Shown one piece after another: positions 1 to 9,166 of a stretch of DNA of 64,000 nt. This stretch comes from Burkholderiales bacterium (GTDB taxonomy: Bacteria; Pseudomonadota; Gammaproteobacteria; Burkholderiales; Casimicrobiaceae). The stretch is from NCBI GenBank assembly GCA_020853025.1, contig JADYZP010000060.1, forward strand, positions 17,454-81,453, written 5' to 3'. The translations under genes and the position numbers were made by a program. The notes under the pieces were generated by a model, which did no database searches, was not told the DNA's origin, and saw nothing but the letters and a program-made list of their open reading frames with translations. Every line of letters starts with the position of its first letter. Position 1 is the stretch's first letter.

Positions 1-501
1 AAGGGCGCGCGCATCGTCGTGCTCAATCCCGCGAACGAAACGCCAGATCCGGCGTCGCGCAAGCTGCTGCCGGCGCTGATCCTCGGTGTTCGCGACGACA
101 TGGCGGTGATGCGCGAGGAGATCTTCGGGCCGCTGCTGCCGATCGAGACCTACGCGACGCTGGACGACGCCGTCGCGCGCCTCGGCACGCGGCCGCATCC
201 GCTGGCGTTCTACTATTTCGGGAGCACCGGTGCCCGCTGCGGACGAGTCCTGAAGCAGACGCTGGCAGGCGGCGTCACCGTCAACGACACGCTGTGGCAC
301 TTCGCGCACAGGAACCTGCCTTTCGGCGGCGTCGGCGCGTCGGGTTCAGGCGCCTACCACGGCGAGGCGAGCTTCCTCACCTTCACGCATCGCAAGCCGG
401 TATTCGTGCAGCCGCGCTTCGCGGCAACGAAGCTTTTGTATCCGCCGTACGGCGACGCCTTCGAACGCGTGCTGGCGCTGCTGCGCAAGCTCAATGGCTG
501 A
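1..501 (+). CDS. Aldehyde dehydrogenase, C-terminal part (coniferyl aldehyde dehydrogenase type)
   Basis: The reading frame is open from base 1, so the gene begins upstream of the window and only the last 166 residues are seen. They include the conserved REEIFGPLLPI stretch of the NAD(P)-dependent aldehyde dehydrogenase fold and the C-terminal NLPFGGVGASGSGAYHG motif, followed by a tail ending in VLALLRKLNG. The NDTLWHFAHRNLPFGG context resembles the coniferyl aldehyde dehydrogenase (CalB-like) branch, which oxidises aromatic or aliphatic aldehydes in the cytoplasm. The catalytic cysteine lies outside the window, so substrate is unproven. The next gene is on the opposite strand and converges with it. 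Confidence 0.85.
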   Translation, partial: KGARIVVLNPANETPDPASRKLLPALILGVRDDMAVMREEIFGPLLPIETYATLDDAVARLGTRPHPLAFYYFGSTGARCGRVLKQTLAGGVTVNDTLWHFAHRNLPFGGVGASGSGAYHGEASFLTFTHRKPVFVQPRFAATKLLYPPYGDAFERVLALLRKLNG

Positions 502-522
502 CCGGCATCCGGGTCTCACGCA

Positions 523-1641
523 TCATGGCTTGATGCTGCTGGGCTGTTCGCCGCGTTCGTAGACGATGTTCGCGCGCCCGACCAGCAGCGGGTCGACCAT
601 GCCGATGCGCTCCTGGTCCTTGGGCTGGTAGGGAAACGAGTGCAGCAGAAAGCGCAGCGCGTTCAGGCGCGCGCGCTTCTTGCAGTCGGACTTGATCACG
701 GTCCACGGCGCGTCGGCGGTGTCGGTGTGGAAGAACATCGCCTCCTTGGCCTTCGTGTACTCGTCCCACTTGTCGAGCGACGCCATGTCGATCGGCGACA
801 GCTTCCACTGCTTCAGCGGATGTGCTTCGCGCTCGCGGAAGCGCCGCCGCTGCTCCTCACGACTCACCGAAAACCAGTACTTGATCAGGTGGATGCCGCT
901 GTGGACGAGATTGCGCTCGAATTCGGGCGCCTGGCGCATGAACTCGGTGTATTCGTCATCGGTGCAGAAACCCATCACGCGCTCGACGCCGGCGCGGTTG
1001 TACCACGAACGGTCGAAGAGCACGATCTCGCCGTGCGAGGGTAGGTGCTGGACGTAGCGCTGGAAGTACCACTGGCCTCGCTCGGCTTCGGTCGGCTTCT
1101 CGAGTGCTACGACGTGCGCGCCGCGCGGGTTCAGGTGCTCCATGAAGCGCTTGATCGTGCCGCCCTTGCCGGCCGCGTCGCGCCCTTCGAAGAGGATGAC
1201 GATCCGCTGTCCGGTCGACTTGATCCACGCCTGGAACTTCAGCAACTCGACCTGGAGCCGGTACTTCTGCCTTTCGTAATTCTTGCGCCCGAGCAGGTTG
1301 CGGTACGGATAGCCGCCGGTGCGCCAGTCGTTGGCGAGTTCGTCGTCGGCCTCGCGTTCCGCTTCCCGGGCGCGGGCCTTTTGCGTTTCGATCAAAGACT
1401 GGATGAGCGCCTTCGCGTCGGCAGGCGAGTGGCCGGCCAGCATGTCGGCCAGCGCGTTGGTCTCGGCGTTGACGGCCGCCGCGACGTTCTCCCTGACCGC
1501 ACCGCGCTCGACCGCAGCGGGCGTGCTGGTCGGGCCGATGTCGCCCGAACTCACGCGGCGCGGTCGGTGCGCCCTCGGCAACGGCGCCTTCTCCGCGTCC
1601 TTCCCCCGTCCTGACAACCGATTTCTGCGGCCCGTGGTCAT
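523..1641 (-). CDS. ppk2: Polyphosphate kinase 2 (class I PPK2)
   Basis: This cytoplasmic kinase uses inorganic polyphosphate to phosphorylate nucleoside diphosphates. The Walker A motif FEGRDAAGKGG lies near residue 154 and the Walker B-like FDRSWYNRAGVERVMGFC near residue 207; HLIKYWFSVS and DKWDEYTKAKEAMFFHTDT follow, all hallmarks of single-domain PPK2. About 110 N-terminal residues, rich in Arg and Ala, precede the domain and look disordered. I chose the ATG at 1641 because GGAGGA lies nine bases upstream; an ATG ten codons earlier would place that ribosome site inside the gene. The class is known to prefer ADP or GDP; which one is not readable here. Confidence 0.93.
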   Translation of the reverse strand: MTTGRRNRLSGRGKDAEKAPLPRAHRPRRVSSGDIGPTSTPAAVERGAVRENVAAAVNAETNALADMLAGHSPADAKALIQSLIETQKARAREAEREADDELANDWRTGGYPYRNLLGRKNYERQKYRLQVELLKFQAWIKSTGQRIVILFEGRDAAGKGGTIKRFMEHLNPRGAHVVALEKPTEAERGQWYFQRYVQHLPSHGEIVLFDRSWYNRAGVERVMGFCTDDEYTEFMRQAPEFERNLVHSGIHLIKYWFSVSREEQRRRFREREAHPLKQWKLSPIDMASLDKWDEYTKAKEAMFFHTDTADAPWTVIKSDCKKRARLNALRFLLHSFPYQPKDQERIGMVDPLLVGRANIVYERGEQPSSIKP

Positions 1642-1733
1642 GACACCCGCTCCTCCGCAATTTCCGCACAATGCCCCGACGGAGCTTCAAGCATGAGGGC
1701 GCCTCGCACCGCGGTAACCCGCCAACCGCACCG

Positions 1734-2834
1734 CTATTTCGACGAAGGCAATTTTCCCACTACGCCCTGCACATAGTAGTCCATCCTCGAAAGCTCGGCG
1801 TCGGTGATCGTCTTCCCCGCCGCCAGCCGCTCCTTGCCGGTGTTGTCCTTCATCGGACCGGTGAACGGCGACAGCTTGCCCGCGGCGATCTCGGCTTCGG
1901 CCTTTTTCACCATTGCCTGCACGTCCGCCGGCACGATCTTGTTGAACGGCGCCAGCTTGATCATGCCGTCCTTGATGCCGCCCCAGACGTTGTCCTGCTG
2001 CCACTTGCCATCGAGCACCGATTGCGCGACACGGGTGTAGTAGTCGCCCCAATGATGAGTGACGGCGGTCAGCTGCGCATTCGGCCCGTATTTCGACATG
2101 TCGGAGTGGTAGGCGACCGCATAGACCTTCTTCGCCTCCGCCGTCTGCATCGTTGCGGTCGAGTCGGTGTGATGCGTCAGCACATCCGCGTTCTGCGAGA
2201 TCAGCGTATTCGCCGCCTCGGATTCCTTGCCCGGATCGAACCACGCGCTGACCCAGATGACCTTGACCTCCGCCTTGGGGTTGACGCTGCGCAGGCCTCG
2301 CGCAAAGGCGTTGATGCCCATGACGACTTCGGGGATCGGGAATGCCGCCACGTAGCCGGCGATGCCGGTCTTGGACATCTTGCCGGCGACGATGCCGGCA
2401 AGGTAACGACCTTCGTAGAAGCGGGCGTTGTAGATGCCGACGTTTTTCGATGTCTTGTACCCGGTGGCGTGCTCGAACTTGGTGTTCGGAAACGCCTGCG
2501 CGACCTTGATCGTCGGATTCATGTACCCGAACGAGGTCGTGAAAATCAAGTGGTGTCCGGTGGCCGCCAGGTCACGGATCACGCGCTCGGCGTCCGTACC
2601 TTCGGGTACGTTCTCGATGAACTTGGTCGTGACCCTGCCGCCCAGCGCCGCTTCCATCTGCTTGCGGCCCGTGTCGTGCTGGAACGTCCAGCCCGCGTCG
2701 CCGATGGGGCTCACGTAGACGAAACCGATCTTCAAGGGCTCGCCGGCCTTGGGTTGCGCGGAGGCGGGCAGCGCCAATGCGAGCGCGCAAGCGGTCAGCG
2801 TCGCCAGCGACGTTCTGCGGGAAAGGCGGGTCAT
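1734..2834 (-). CDS. BMP family ABC transporter substrate-binding protein
   Basis: A periplasmic binding protein of the basic membrane protein/PnrA-like family, 366 residues. It starts with a signal peptide ending near PASAQP, then KIGFVYVSPIGDAGWTFQHD, typical of the family that captures nucleosides or related compounds. SD sequence AGGAGA precedes the ATG. It is the last gene of a four-gene minus-strand operon (ATPase, two permeases, binding protein), 81 bases after the second permease. By analogy with PnrA/RnsB the ligand may be a nucleoside, purine or related ring compound, but the family also includes binders of other ligands, so the substrate is inference. Confidence 0.9.
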   Translation of the reverse strand: MTRLSRRTSLATLTACALALALPASAQPKAGEPLKIGFVYVSPIGDAGWTFQHDTGRKQMEAALGGRVTTKFIENVPEGTDAERVIRDLAATGHHLIFTTSFGYMNPTIKVAQAFPNTKFEHATGYKTSKNVGIYNARFYEGRYLAGIVAGKMSKTGIAGYVAAFPIPEVVMGINAFARGLRSVNPKAEVKVIWVSAWFDPGKESEAANTLISQNADVLTHHTDSTATMQTAEAKKVYAVAYHSDMSKYGPNAQLTAVTHHWGDYYTRVAQSVLDGKWQQDNVWGGIKDGMIKLAPFNKIVPADVQAMVKKAEAEIAAGKLSPFTGPMKDNTGKERLAAGKTITDAELSRMDYYVQGVVGKLPSSK

Positions 2835-2915
2835 CGTGGTCTCCTGGACGCGTAGTTGTCTATGGGTCGGCTATCGATGGAAAACCGGGGATTTTACGCC
2901 TTTGCCGATGCGCGC

Positions 2916-3839
2916 TCAGCCTTCCGGATGGAATGGACGACCCAGCGAAGCCGGCGCGTTCTGCTTGATCACGGCGGCGTTGCGCGAAATGATCGCGAGC
3001 ACGACGATGGTGGCGATGTAGGGCAACATCGCCAGGTACTGCGACGGCAGCTCGACGCCCATGCCCTGCGCCTGGAACTGGGCGAGGGTGACGCCGCCAA
3101 ACAGGTAGGCGCCTGCCAACACCCGCCACGGCTTCCAGTTGGCGAAGACGACCAGCGCCAGCGCGATCCAGCCGCGGCCCGAGGTCATGCCCTCGGCCCA
3201 CGATGGGCTATAGACAAGCGACAGGTAGGCGCCGCCCAGTCCCGCGCAGGCGCCGCCGAAAAGCACGGCAAGGTAGCGGATACGCACCACGGAAATGCCA
3301 ATCGCGTGCGCTGACTGCGGCGACTCGCCTACTGCGCGCAGAACGAGGCCCGCGCGCGTCCGGGACAGGAACCACTGAATCGCCGCGAACAACGCGAGCG
3401 ACAGGTAGACCAACGGGTTGTGGCCGAAAAGCAGCACGCCGACGACGGGAATATCCGGCAGTCCATGAACCGTCAGCGGGCGGATCGGTTCGATGATGAC
3501 GCTGACGTAGTCGAGTCCGATGAACGCGGACAATCCGATGCCGAACAACGACAACGCGAGCCCGGACGCGACCTGGTTCGCGTGCAGACTCAAGGTGACG
3601 ATGGCGAAGACGAGCGATAGCGCGGCGCCGCCCGCCATGCCCGCGGCGACTCCGAGCCATGGCGATTGGCTGGTCGTCGCAACGATGAAGGCAACGACCG
3701 CACCGACCAGCATCATGCCTTCGACTCCCAGGTTCAGGACGCCCGACTTCTCGGTGACGAGCTCGCCCAGCGCCGCGAAGACCAGCGGCGTGCCGGCGGC
3801 CAGCGTGAGCAGCAGCAGCGTGATGGCGTGATCCATCAT
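2916..3839 (-). CDS. ABC transporter permease (RnsD/YufQ-like, BMP importer)
   Basis: A 307-residue hydrophobic inner-membrane protein of the BPD_transp_2 family. Recognisable parts are LGELVTEKSGVLNLGVEGMM near the N-terminus, the loop ALGESPQSAHAIGI-like segment (here AVGESPQSAHAIGI), and GGACAGLGGAYLSL, which are typical of the second permease of BMP-dependent importers. The start is the ATG at 3839, which overlaps the stop of the upstream permease as ATGA, so the two are translationally coupled. A much longer frame continues upstream through the first permease but is an antisense-type GC artefact. It forms the channel together with the 361-residue permease. Confidence 0.92.
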   Translation of the reverse strand: MMDHAITLLLLTLAAGTPLVFAALGELVTEKSGVLNLGVEGMMLVGAVVAFIVATTSQSPWLGVAAGMAGGAALSLVFAIVTLSLHANQVASGLALSLFGIGLSAFIGLDYVSVIIEPIRPLTVHGLPDIPVVGVLLFGHNPLVYLSLALFAAIQWFLSRTRAGLVLRAVGESPQSAHAIGISVVRIRYLAVLFGGACAGLGGAYLSLVYSPSWAEGMTSGRGWIALALVVFANWKPWRVLAGAYLFGGVTLAQFQAQGMGVELPSQYLAMLPYIATIVVLAIISRNAAVIKQNAPASLGRPFHPEG

Positions 3840-4921
3840 GCGGCCGTGGCGGCGGTGGGTGGACGCACGATGCGCAGCCGGAAGCGGATGAAGACATCGG
3901 TGGCCAAGAGGAACAAGAGCAGCGTTCCCTGGAACAGTCCGGTAACCGATGACGGCAGCGCGAGGTGCATCTGTGCCGCCTCGCCGCCCAGGTAGAGCAG
4001 CGACATCAGCAGGCTCGCGAAAAAAATGCCCACCGGATGCAGGCGGCCGACGAAGGCGACGATGATCGCGGCGAAGCCGTAGCCCGGCGAGACGACCGGC
4101 AGCAGCTGGCCGATGGGCCCCGCCACTTCCCCGACTCCGGCGAGCCCCGCGCAGGCGCCGCCGGCCAGCATGCCTATCCAGACGGTGCGTGACGACGAAA
4201 TGCCCGCATAGCTGGCGGCGGCCGGCGCCAGTCCGGCGACGCGCATCTGGAACCCGGCGAGACTCCTCTGCATGAACAGCCATCCGGCGGCCACCGCGGC
4301 GAGCGCGATGAAGAGGCCAACATTGAGCCGCGTCCCGGCGACAAGAATGGGCAGCAGTGCGGTCTCCGCGAACATCTTCGACTGCGGAAAGTTGAAACCC
4401 TCCGGATCGCGCCACGCGCCGTGCACCAGCAGCGACAGGATCAGCGAGGCGACGTAGACCAGCATCAGCGACACCAGGATCTCGTTGGTGTTGCAACGCG
4501 TGCGCAGGAACGCGGGAATCGCCGCCCACGCCATGCCGCCGGCCGCACCGACCACGAACATCGCCGGCAGCACCCACCGCGAATCCGAGTCGTGAAACGC
4601 GAGCGCGACGCCGCCACCGGCGATCGCGCCCATGATGAGCTGTCCCTCGGCGCCGATGTTCCAGACGTTCGCGCGATAGCCGATCGACAGCCCGACCGCG
4701 CAGAGCATGATCGGGCTCGCCTTCAGCACCAGCTCGCCGGCGTCGTAGAGCGTGTTCATCGGCTCGATGAAAAAGACGTACAGCGCGTGCCATGGATTCC
4801 TGCCCATGAGCGAGAACAACACCAAGCCGATCAGGACCACCGCCACGGCCGCCACCATCGGCGACAGCCAGCCGGCGAACCGCGACGGCTCCGCGCGGGG
4901 TTCAAGGCGGATGCGCATCAT
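3836..4921 (-). CDS. ABC transporter permease (RnsC/YufP-like, BMP importer)
   Basis: A 361-residue polytopic inner-membrane protein. A short cytoplasmic N-terminus is followed by a first membrane segment (MVAAVAVVLIGLVLF), then ASPIMLCAVGLSIGYRANVW and NIGAEGQLIMGAIAG, the signature of the first permease of nucleoside-type importers. It overlaps the ATPase gene upstream by four bases (ATGA) and the second permease downstream by four bases, so the whole set is one transcript with coupled translation. Pairing with the 307-residue permease gives the usual heterodimeric channel. Confidence 0.92.
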   Translation of the reverse strand: MMRIRLEPRAEPSRFAGWLSPMVAAVAVVLIGLVLFSLMGRNPWHALYVFFIEPMNTLYDAGELVLKASPIMLCAVGLSIGYRANVWNIGAEGQLIMGAIAGGGVALAFHDSDSRWVLPAMFVVGAAGGMAWAAIPAFLRTRCNTNEILVSLMLVYVASLILSLLVHGAWRDPEGFNFPQSKMFAETALLPILVAGTRLNVGLFIALAAVAAGWLFMQRSLAGFQMRVAGLAPAAASYAGISSSRTVWIGMLAGGACAGLAGVGEVAGPIGQLLPVVSPGYGFAAIIVAFVGRLHPVGIFFASLLMSLLYLGGEAAQMHLALPSSVTGLFQGTLLLFLLATDVFIRFRLRIVRPPTAATAA

Positions 4922-6465
4922 CGACTGGAGTCCGGCCGTAGGTACCGACCCTCGCCGTCCCTGTGGATGAACACTCCGGACATCAGGAGGCCGATTTCCT
5001 CGGCGTTGGTTTCAGCCACGGGCTTGGCGTCCGACAACCTGCCCTGTGCGATCACCGCAAGCCGGTCGCAGATCTCGAAGAGCTCGTCTAACTCCTCCGA
5101 CACTACGAGTACCGCCCCGCCACGGTCGCGCAGGTCGAGCAGCGCCTGGCGGATCTGCGCGGCAGAGCCAACGTCCACGCCCCATGTCGGCTGCGCGACG
5201 ATCAGAAGCCTGGGGTGCTGGCCCAGTTCGCGGCCGATGATGAATTTTTGCAGGTTCCCGCCCGACAGGCTCCGCGCGGTCGCATCGGGTCCAGCGGCGT
5301 TCACGCCGTAAGTGCGGAGGGTCCTGGCCGCGTAGTCGCGCACGACGCCGGCGCGCACGAATTGGTGCGCCACCATGCCCTTGCGATAGGCGGTCAACAG
5401 CGCATTCTCGGCAAGCGACATCTCCGGCACTGCACCGCGTCCCAGCCGCTCCTCGGGAACAAAGGCGAGACCGAGAGCGCGGCGCTGCGCTGCGCCCATG
5501 CGTCCCGCCGCGGTGCCGAGGAGCGTGACCGTGTCGGCCTCGTCCTGCCGGCGTTCGCCGGACAATGCCGTCATCAATTCGCGCTGGCCATTGCCGGAGA
5601 CTCCGGCAATGCCGACGATTTCGCCGGCGCGCACGGAGAGGTCGATGTCCGACAGCGAAGTTCCGAAAAGATCGTCAGCCGCCAGCGTCAGCTTGCGCAC
5701 GACGAGTACGTCGGCGCCGGCATGAGCGGCGCGATGCTGTGTTTGCGGCAGCTCGCCGCCGATCATCATGCGCGCGAGCGACGAAGACGATTCGTGCCGC
5801 GGATCGCAATCTCCCGTCACCCGGCCGCCGCGCAACACGGTGGCCTTGTGACATAGCGCCCGGATCTCGTTCAGCTTGTGGCTGATGTAGAGGACGCTGC
5901 AGCCTTCCGTCGCCAGTCGACGCAAAGTCGCGAAGAGCTTGTCGACCGCCTGCGGCGTCAGCACCGACGTCGGTTCGTCCATGATCAGCAGCCGCGGTTC
6001 CTGCAGCAGGCAGCGGACGATCTCGACGCGTTGCCGCTCGCCTACCGACATCGTGTGCACGTGCCGATCCGGGTCGAGCGGCAGTCCATAGCGGTTCGAC
6101 ACGTCGCGAATGCGATCGGACAATTCCACGCTCGTGCGTTCATTTTCCAGTGCGAGCACGATGTTGTCGGCCACCGTCAGCGTCTCGAACAGCGAGAAAT
6201 GTTGGAACACCATCCCGATGCCGAGCCGGCGCGCGCGCGCCGGATTGGCGATGGTCACCGGGACGCCTTCCCACGCGATCGTTCCGGCGTCCGGCTTCAC
6301 CGCGCCGTAGATGATCTTCATCAGCGTCGACTTGCCAGCGCCGTTCTCGCCGAGCACCGCATGAATCTCGCCGGGCAGCACTGTCAGGTCGATCGCGTTG
6401 TTGGCGACGACGTTTGCGTAGCGCTTGGTGATTCCGGACAGTTGCAGGCGCGGCGACATGGACAA
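4918..6465 (-). CDS. ABC transporter ATP-binding protein with two nucleotide-binding domains (BMP importer)
   Basis: The energising subunit, 515 residues, with two fused ATPase domains as in sugar and nucleoside importers (RnsB/MglA type). Domain one has Walker A GENGAGKST near residue 40, signature MSVGERQRVEI and Walker B LLIMDEPTSVL near residue 158. Domain two has the degenerate P-loop GVSGNGQREL near residue 288 and signature SLSGGNLQKFI. Degeneracy of the second P-loop is normal for this family. An MSM start gives two possible ATGs two codons apart. It heads the importer operon; a rho-independent terminator of the next minus-strand gene lies 46 bases upstream. Confidence 0.94.
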   Translation of the reverse strand: MSMSPRLQLSGITKRYANVVANNAIDLTVLPGEIHAVLGENGAGKSTLMKIIYGAVKPDAGTIAWEGVPVTIANPARARRLGIGMVFQHFSLFETLTVADNIVLALENERTSVELSDRIRDVSNRYGLPLDPDRHVHTMSVGERQRVEIVRCLLQEPRLLIMDEPTSVLTPQAVDKLFATLRRLATEGCSVLYISHKLNEIRALCHKATVLRGGRVTGDCDPRHESSSSLARMMIGGELPQTQHRAAHAGADVLVVRKLTLAADDLFGTSLSDIDLSVRAGEIVGIAGVSGNGQRELMTALSGERRQDEADTVTLLGTAAGRMGAAQRRALGLAFVPEERLGRGAVPEMSLAENALLTAYRKGMVAHQFVRAGVVRDYAARTLRTYGVNAAGPDATARSLSGGNLQKFIIGRELGQHPRLLIVAQPTWGVDVGSAAQIRQALLDLRDRGGAVLVVSEELDELFEICDRLAVIAQGRLSDAKPVAETNAEEIGLLMSGVFIHRDGEGRYLRPDSSR

Positions 6466-6511
6466 TCAGGGTCGGCCAACGGGTTGCGAAATCCCGGTCG
6501 AAACCAATGCA

Positions 6512-6537
6512 AAAAGGGCCCCGGTCGGGGCCCTTTT
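6512..6537 (-). terminator. Rho-independent terminator of the SYLF gene
   Basis: A perfect 11-bp inverted repeat, AAAAGGGCCCC and GGGGCCCTTTT around a GGTC loop, lies 29 bases after the SYLF stop codon. Read on the minus strand it ends in TTTTT, so it terminates the gene at 6566-7249 and insulates the importer operon that follows. Confidence 0.85.
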
Positions 6538-6565
6538 CACTTTGCCGCAACAGGCGAGACGCTTC

Positions 6566-7249
6566 TTACTTGCCGCCAGCCGCCTTGGTGACAGCGGCGA
6601 GCAGCTTCGCAGCGCCCTTGTTGCTGACCGCACCCTTGACCAGGATGTCGATCGGTTGCACCGGCTTGCCGAAGTACGCCTTGTTCCATTCGTCGCTCAG
6701 GTTCACCAGCGTGCCGTCCAGGTTGATCCCGCCATAGACGCCCTTGGCGCGGGTGAAGCTGATCAGGTCCGCGGCGATGTCCGACTTGGCGCCGGCGCCG
6801 ACCGGACCGGCCGCGACGCTCGCGTCGCCACCCATCTTGAAGTTGGCCGAAAGCAGCGAGTTGAAGCCCTTCTCGGTCATCACCAGCGTGACCATTTCGG
6901 ACACCGAGACGCCCGCCTGGAAGCCGACGCTGGCGGTGGCCATCGTGTAGAACGACGGGCCGACCCATTTGCCGCCTTCCCTTGCGACCACGAGCGCGCG
7001 CCCGCCGGAGCCGCCAAAGATGAAGCCCGCCTTGACGATTTCCGGCGCGATGATCACGGCCCTGGCGCGGCTGAAGTTCTGCTGCAGCCACTTCATCTCC
7101 GGATCGTTCACGAAATTCGTCAGCGTCGCATCGGCCTGGTTGACCAGTACCTGCTGGTCGCCCTGCGCCTGCGCGGAGGTTGCGGTAAAGCCAAGTGCGG
7201 CGGCGGCGATCATCGTCGTCGCTGCCAATCGTTGCATGATGGTTTTCAT
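6566..7249 (-). CDS. SYLF (YSC84) domain lipid-binding protein, secreted
   Basis: A 227-residue protein with a signal peptide (cleavage near TSAQAQ) followed by a bacterial YSC84/SYLF domain. Visible family features are the regularly spaced FIFGGSGGRALVVAREG, WVGPSFYTMATASVGFQAG and VTLVMTEKGFNSLL stretches. In eukaryotes SYLF domains bind phosphoinositides; in bacteria the role is unknown but export suggests an envelope or periplasmic lipid-associated function. It is monocistronic, bounded by its own terminator, with the glycine-zipper protein gene upstream on the same strand. Confidence 0.88.
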   Translation of the reverse strand: MKTIMQRLAATTMIAAAALGFTATSAQAQGDQQVLVNQADATLTNFVNDPEMKWLQQNFSRARAVIIAPEIVKAGFIFGGSGGRALVVAREGGKWVGPSFYTMATASVGFQAGVSVSEMVTLVMTEKGFNSLLSANFKMGGDASVAAGPVGAGAKSDIAADLISFTRAKGVYGGINLDGTLVNLSDEWNKAYFGKPVQPIDILVKGAVSNKGAAKLLAAVTKAAGGK

Positions 7250-7318
7250 ATCCTGTTCCTTTTTTCTATGCGGCGATTGCCGCCGCGTTTTGTGAGTGAC
7301 CTGCCTCGCGGGAATGCC

Positions 7319-7765
7319 CTAGCCGCGCAGCAGTTCGATGCCCGTTGACGTCACGCGTACCCGATCGCCGATCCTGAGTCCCGGCGCCGACGTTTGCTGG
7401 ATCGTTGCATAGCTCCCGTCGTCGTAGCGAACGCCGATGTTCCAAACCAGCGTCTGGTCGCGGCCTGCGAGTTCGTTGCCGACGAAGCCCCCGCCCACGG
7501 CGCCGACCACCGTCGCGACGGTCTTGCCTGTGCCACCGCCGATCAGGCTGCCCAGGCCGCCGCCGATGAGCGCGCCGCCGATCGCGCCGACGGCATTCGG
7601 CACGTTCTGCACCGTGTGCGTCTGGATCGATTCGACCCTGCCGACCCGGGCGAGCGGCGTGTCGCTGACCGAGTAGGCGGGCGGCGTGTTGCAGCCGGCC
7701 AGCAGCAACGCCGCACAGGCGGCGATAGCGGCGGCGGGGCGCCTCCACGAATTCAATTTCATCAT
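7319..7765 (-). CDS. Glycine-zipper 2TM outer-membrane lipoprotein (SlyB-like)
   Basis: A 148-residue lipoprotein: signal peptide ending in the lipobox LLLAGC, then a glycine-zipper region (GAIGGALIGGGLGSLIGGGTG and VVGAVGGGFVGNELAG) typical of Rickettsia 17-kDa/SlyB relatives, then a C-terminal beta-rich part (VWNIGVRYDDGSYATI). The ATG at 7765 is preceded by AGGAGA at six bases, which favours it over a possible start 11 codons upstream. Predicted to sit in the outer membrane and support envelope integrity; that role is by family. Confidence 0.88.
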   Translation of the reverse strand: MMKLNSWRRPAAAIAACAALLLAGCNTPPAYSVSDTPLARVGRVESIQTHTVQNVPNAVGAIGGALIGGGLGSLIGGGTGKTVATVVGAVGGGFVGNELAGRDQTLVWNIGVRYDDGSYATIQQTSAPGLRIGDRVRVTSTGIELLRG

Positions 7766-7852
7766 TTCGGTTCTCCTGCGTGCTGTTAATTCGGGCAAGC
7801 CTATGACAGCGGCTCGCGCCTCAAGGTTTCGTCGATGGGTTCCGGCGCGTGC

Positions 7853-8713
7853 TCAGTCCGGAATCGAATACAGCAGATACATGGCGGCCAGCAGTCCGGA
7901 CGGACGGCCGAGCTTGCCCAGCCAGTTCGCGAAAATCGTTTCGATTTCGCCGCCCATATACACCTGCGTCAGCGCGCGGTTGACCTCGAGCCGGAGCGCG
8001 GAGTCATTACGCGGCAGCGCGAAGGCATAGGGCTCGATCGACAGGTCCTCGGCCAGCAGCGCGAGCTTGCCGGGATCCTTCGCCTGCGCGGCGAGCCCCA
8101 CCAGCTTGATCTTGTCGCCGGCGTAGGCGTCGACGCTGCCCGATTCCAGCATCGCCACGCCTTCGTTGGCGTGGGCGATCGGTACGATAGTCGCGACGAC
8201 CTTCTGGCGCGCCAGCGAGTCCTTCAGCCGGCTCTCGGTCGTCGTGCCTTGCAACACGGCGATCTTCCTTCCACCCAGTTCGGACATCCGGTTGACCGGC
8301 GAATCCGACTTGACAAGGAAGCCTCCGCCGTCGACGAAGATGAGATTCGAGAAATCGACGTTCGCGAGGCGGGAGAGCGTCTGCGTCGTGTTCGCGCATT
8401 CGATGTCGGCTTTGCCGGAGGCGACCATCTGCAGGCGATCGACGACCGAGCCGACCTTCCAGTTCACCTTGAGGTTGGGTTCGCCGATCGCGCGGCCGAT
8501 ATGTGCGATCACCCGCTTGCAGATGTCGATCGAGTAACCGGCGGGCTCGTTGTTGGAACCGACGAAGGAAAACGGCAGCGAGTCGCCCGAGAAACCGACG
8601 TTGATCGCGCGCGCCGCCTTGATCTTGCCCAGCGTGTTCGGAACCGGCTGCGCCTCTGTGCCTCCCGCGAGCATGCCCGCGGCGACAAATACGGCAATGA
8701 GGAATTTTTTCAC
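7853..8713 (-). CDS. Periplasmic amino-acid-type ABC substrate-binding protein
   Basis: A 286-residue family 3 solute-binding protein. After a signal peptide (about 22 residues) comes NTLGKIKAARAINVGFSGDSLPFSF, the usual first strand, then GYSIDICKRVI, ADIECANTTQT and KIAVLQGTTTESRL, matching glutamate/aspartate-type binding proteins (GltI relatives). No permease or ATPase lies beside it, so it is either an orphan receptor for a transporter elsewhere or a leftover. A broken fragment of a relative lies 263 bases upstream on the other strand. Confidence 0.88.
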   Translation of the reverse strand: MKKFLIAVFVAAGMLAGGTEAQPVPNTLGKIKAARAINVGFSGDSLPFSFVGSNNEPAGYSIDICKRVIAHIGRAIGEPNLKVNWKVGSVVDRLQMVASGKADIECANTTQTLSRLANVDFSNLIFVDGGGFLVKSDSPVNRMSELGGRKIAVLQGTTTESRLKDSLARQKVVATIVPIAHANEGVAMLESGSVDAYAGDKIKLVGLAAQAKDPGKLALLAEDLSIEPYAFALPRNDSALRLEVNRALTQVYMGGEIETIFANWLGKLGRPSGLLAAMYLLYSIPD

Positions 8714-8976
8714 AATGGAGACCTTGATGTTGGGGGGGAAACGACATTCGTCGCAGCCGGCGGTGCCGCGATGCGGCCCGAAATGATCGTGGCGGGAGGG
8801 CGACCGAAGACCGCGGATTCTACACCAACCCGCCTGGTGCGCCGGAATGCCGGCAGGCGAGCGGCCGTTCCGTCAGGTGCGCGGCGACACCGCTGCCGCC
8901 GATGCGGACGCGTGCAGCGAGCACGTGCATGCTACACTGCGCGCCACCGCTTATGGCCGCATGTGTGTCGTTCCCT

Positions 8977-9150
8977 ATGGCCTTTTCGCGCCTGGCAACA
9001 ATCATCGTCATCGGGTGCTGCGTCTCAGGCACCGCCTTCGCCGCGTCGCCGGCGCTCGATCGCATCAAGAGCAGCGGTACCGTCACCTTCGGTTACCGCG
9101 AGGCGGCCGCACCGTTGGTCGGCAACGACGTCGAGCTGGTCGCCCCCTGA
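8977..9150 (+). pseudogene. Remnant of a family 3 solute-binding protein (N-terminus only)
   Basis: Fifty-seven codons from an ATG. They encode a signal peptide (LATIIVIGCCVSGTAFA) and ASPALDRIKSSGTVTFGYRE, which is the conserved opening of amino-acid-type binding proteins. After that the similarity ends abruptly and a stop follows 13 codons later, 16 bases before mlaE. The rest of the roughly 290-residue protein is missing. It is best read as a deletion remnant fused to the Mla operon leader; an alternative is a short secreted peptide, which I consider less likely. Confidence 0.6.
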
Positions 9151-9166
9151 ACGCGGGAACGCGCGC

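Noticed and set aside
1671..2855. Plus-strand open frame opposite the BMP-family binding protein
   Set aside because: Antisense shadow; the minus strand has signal peptide and family motifs.
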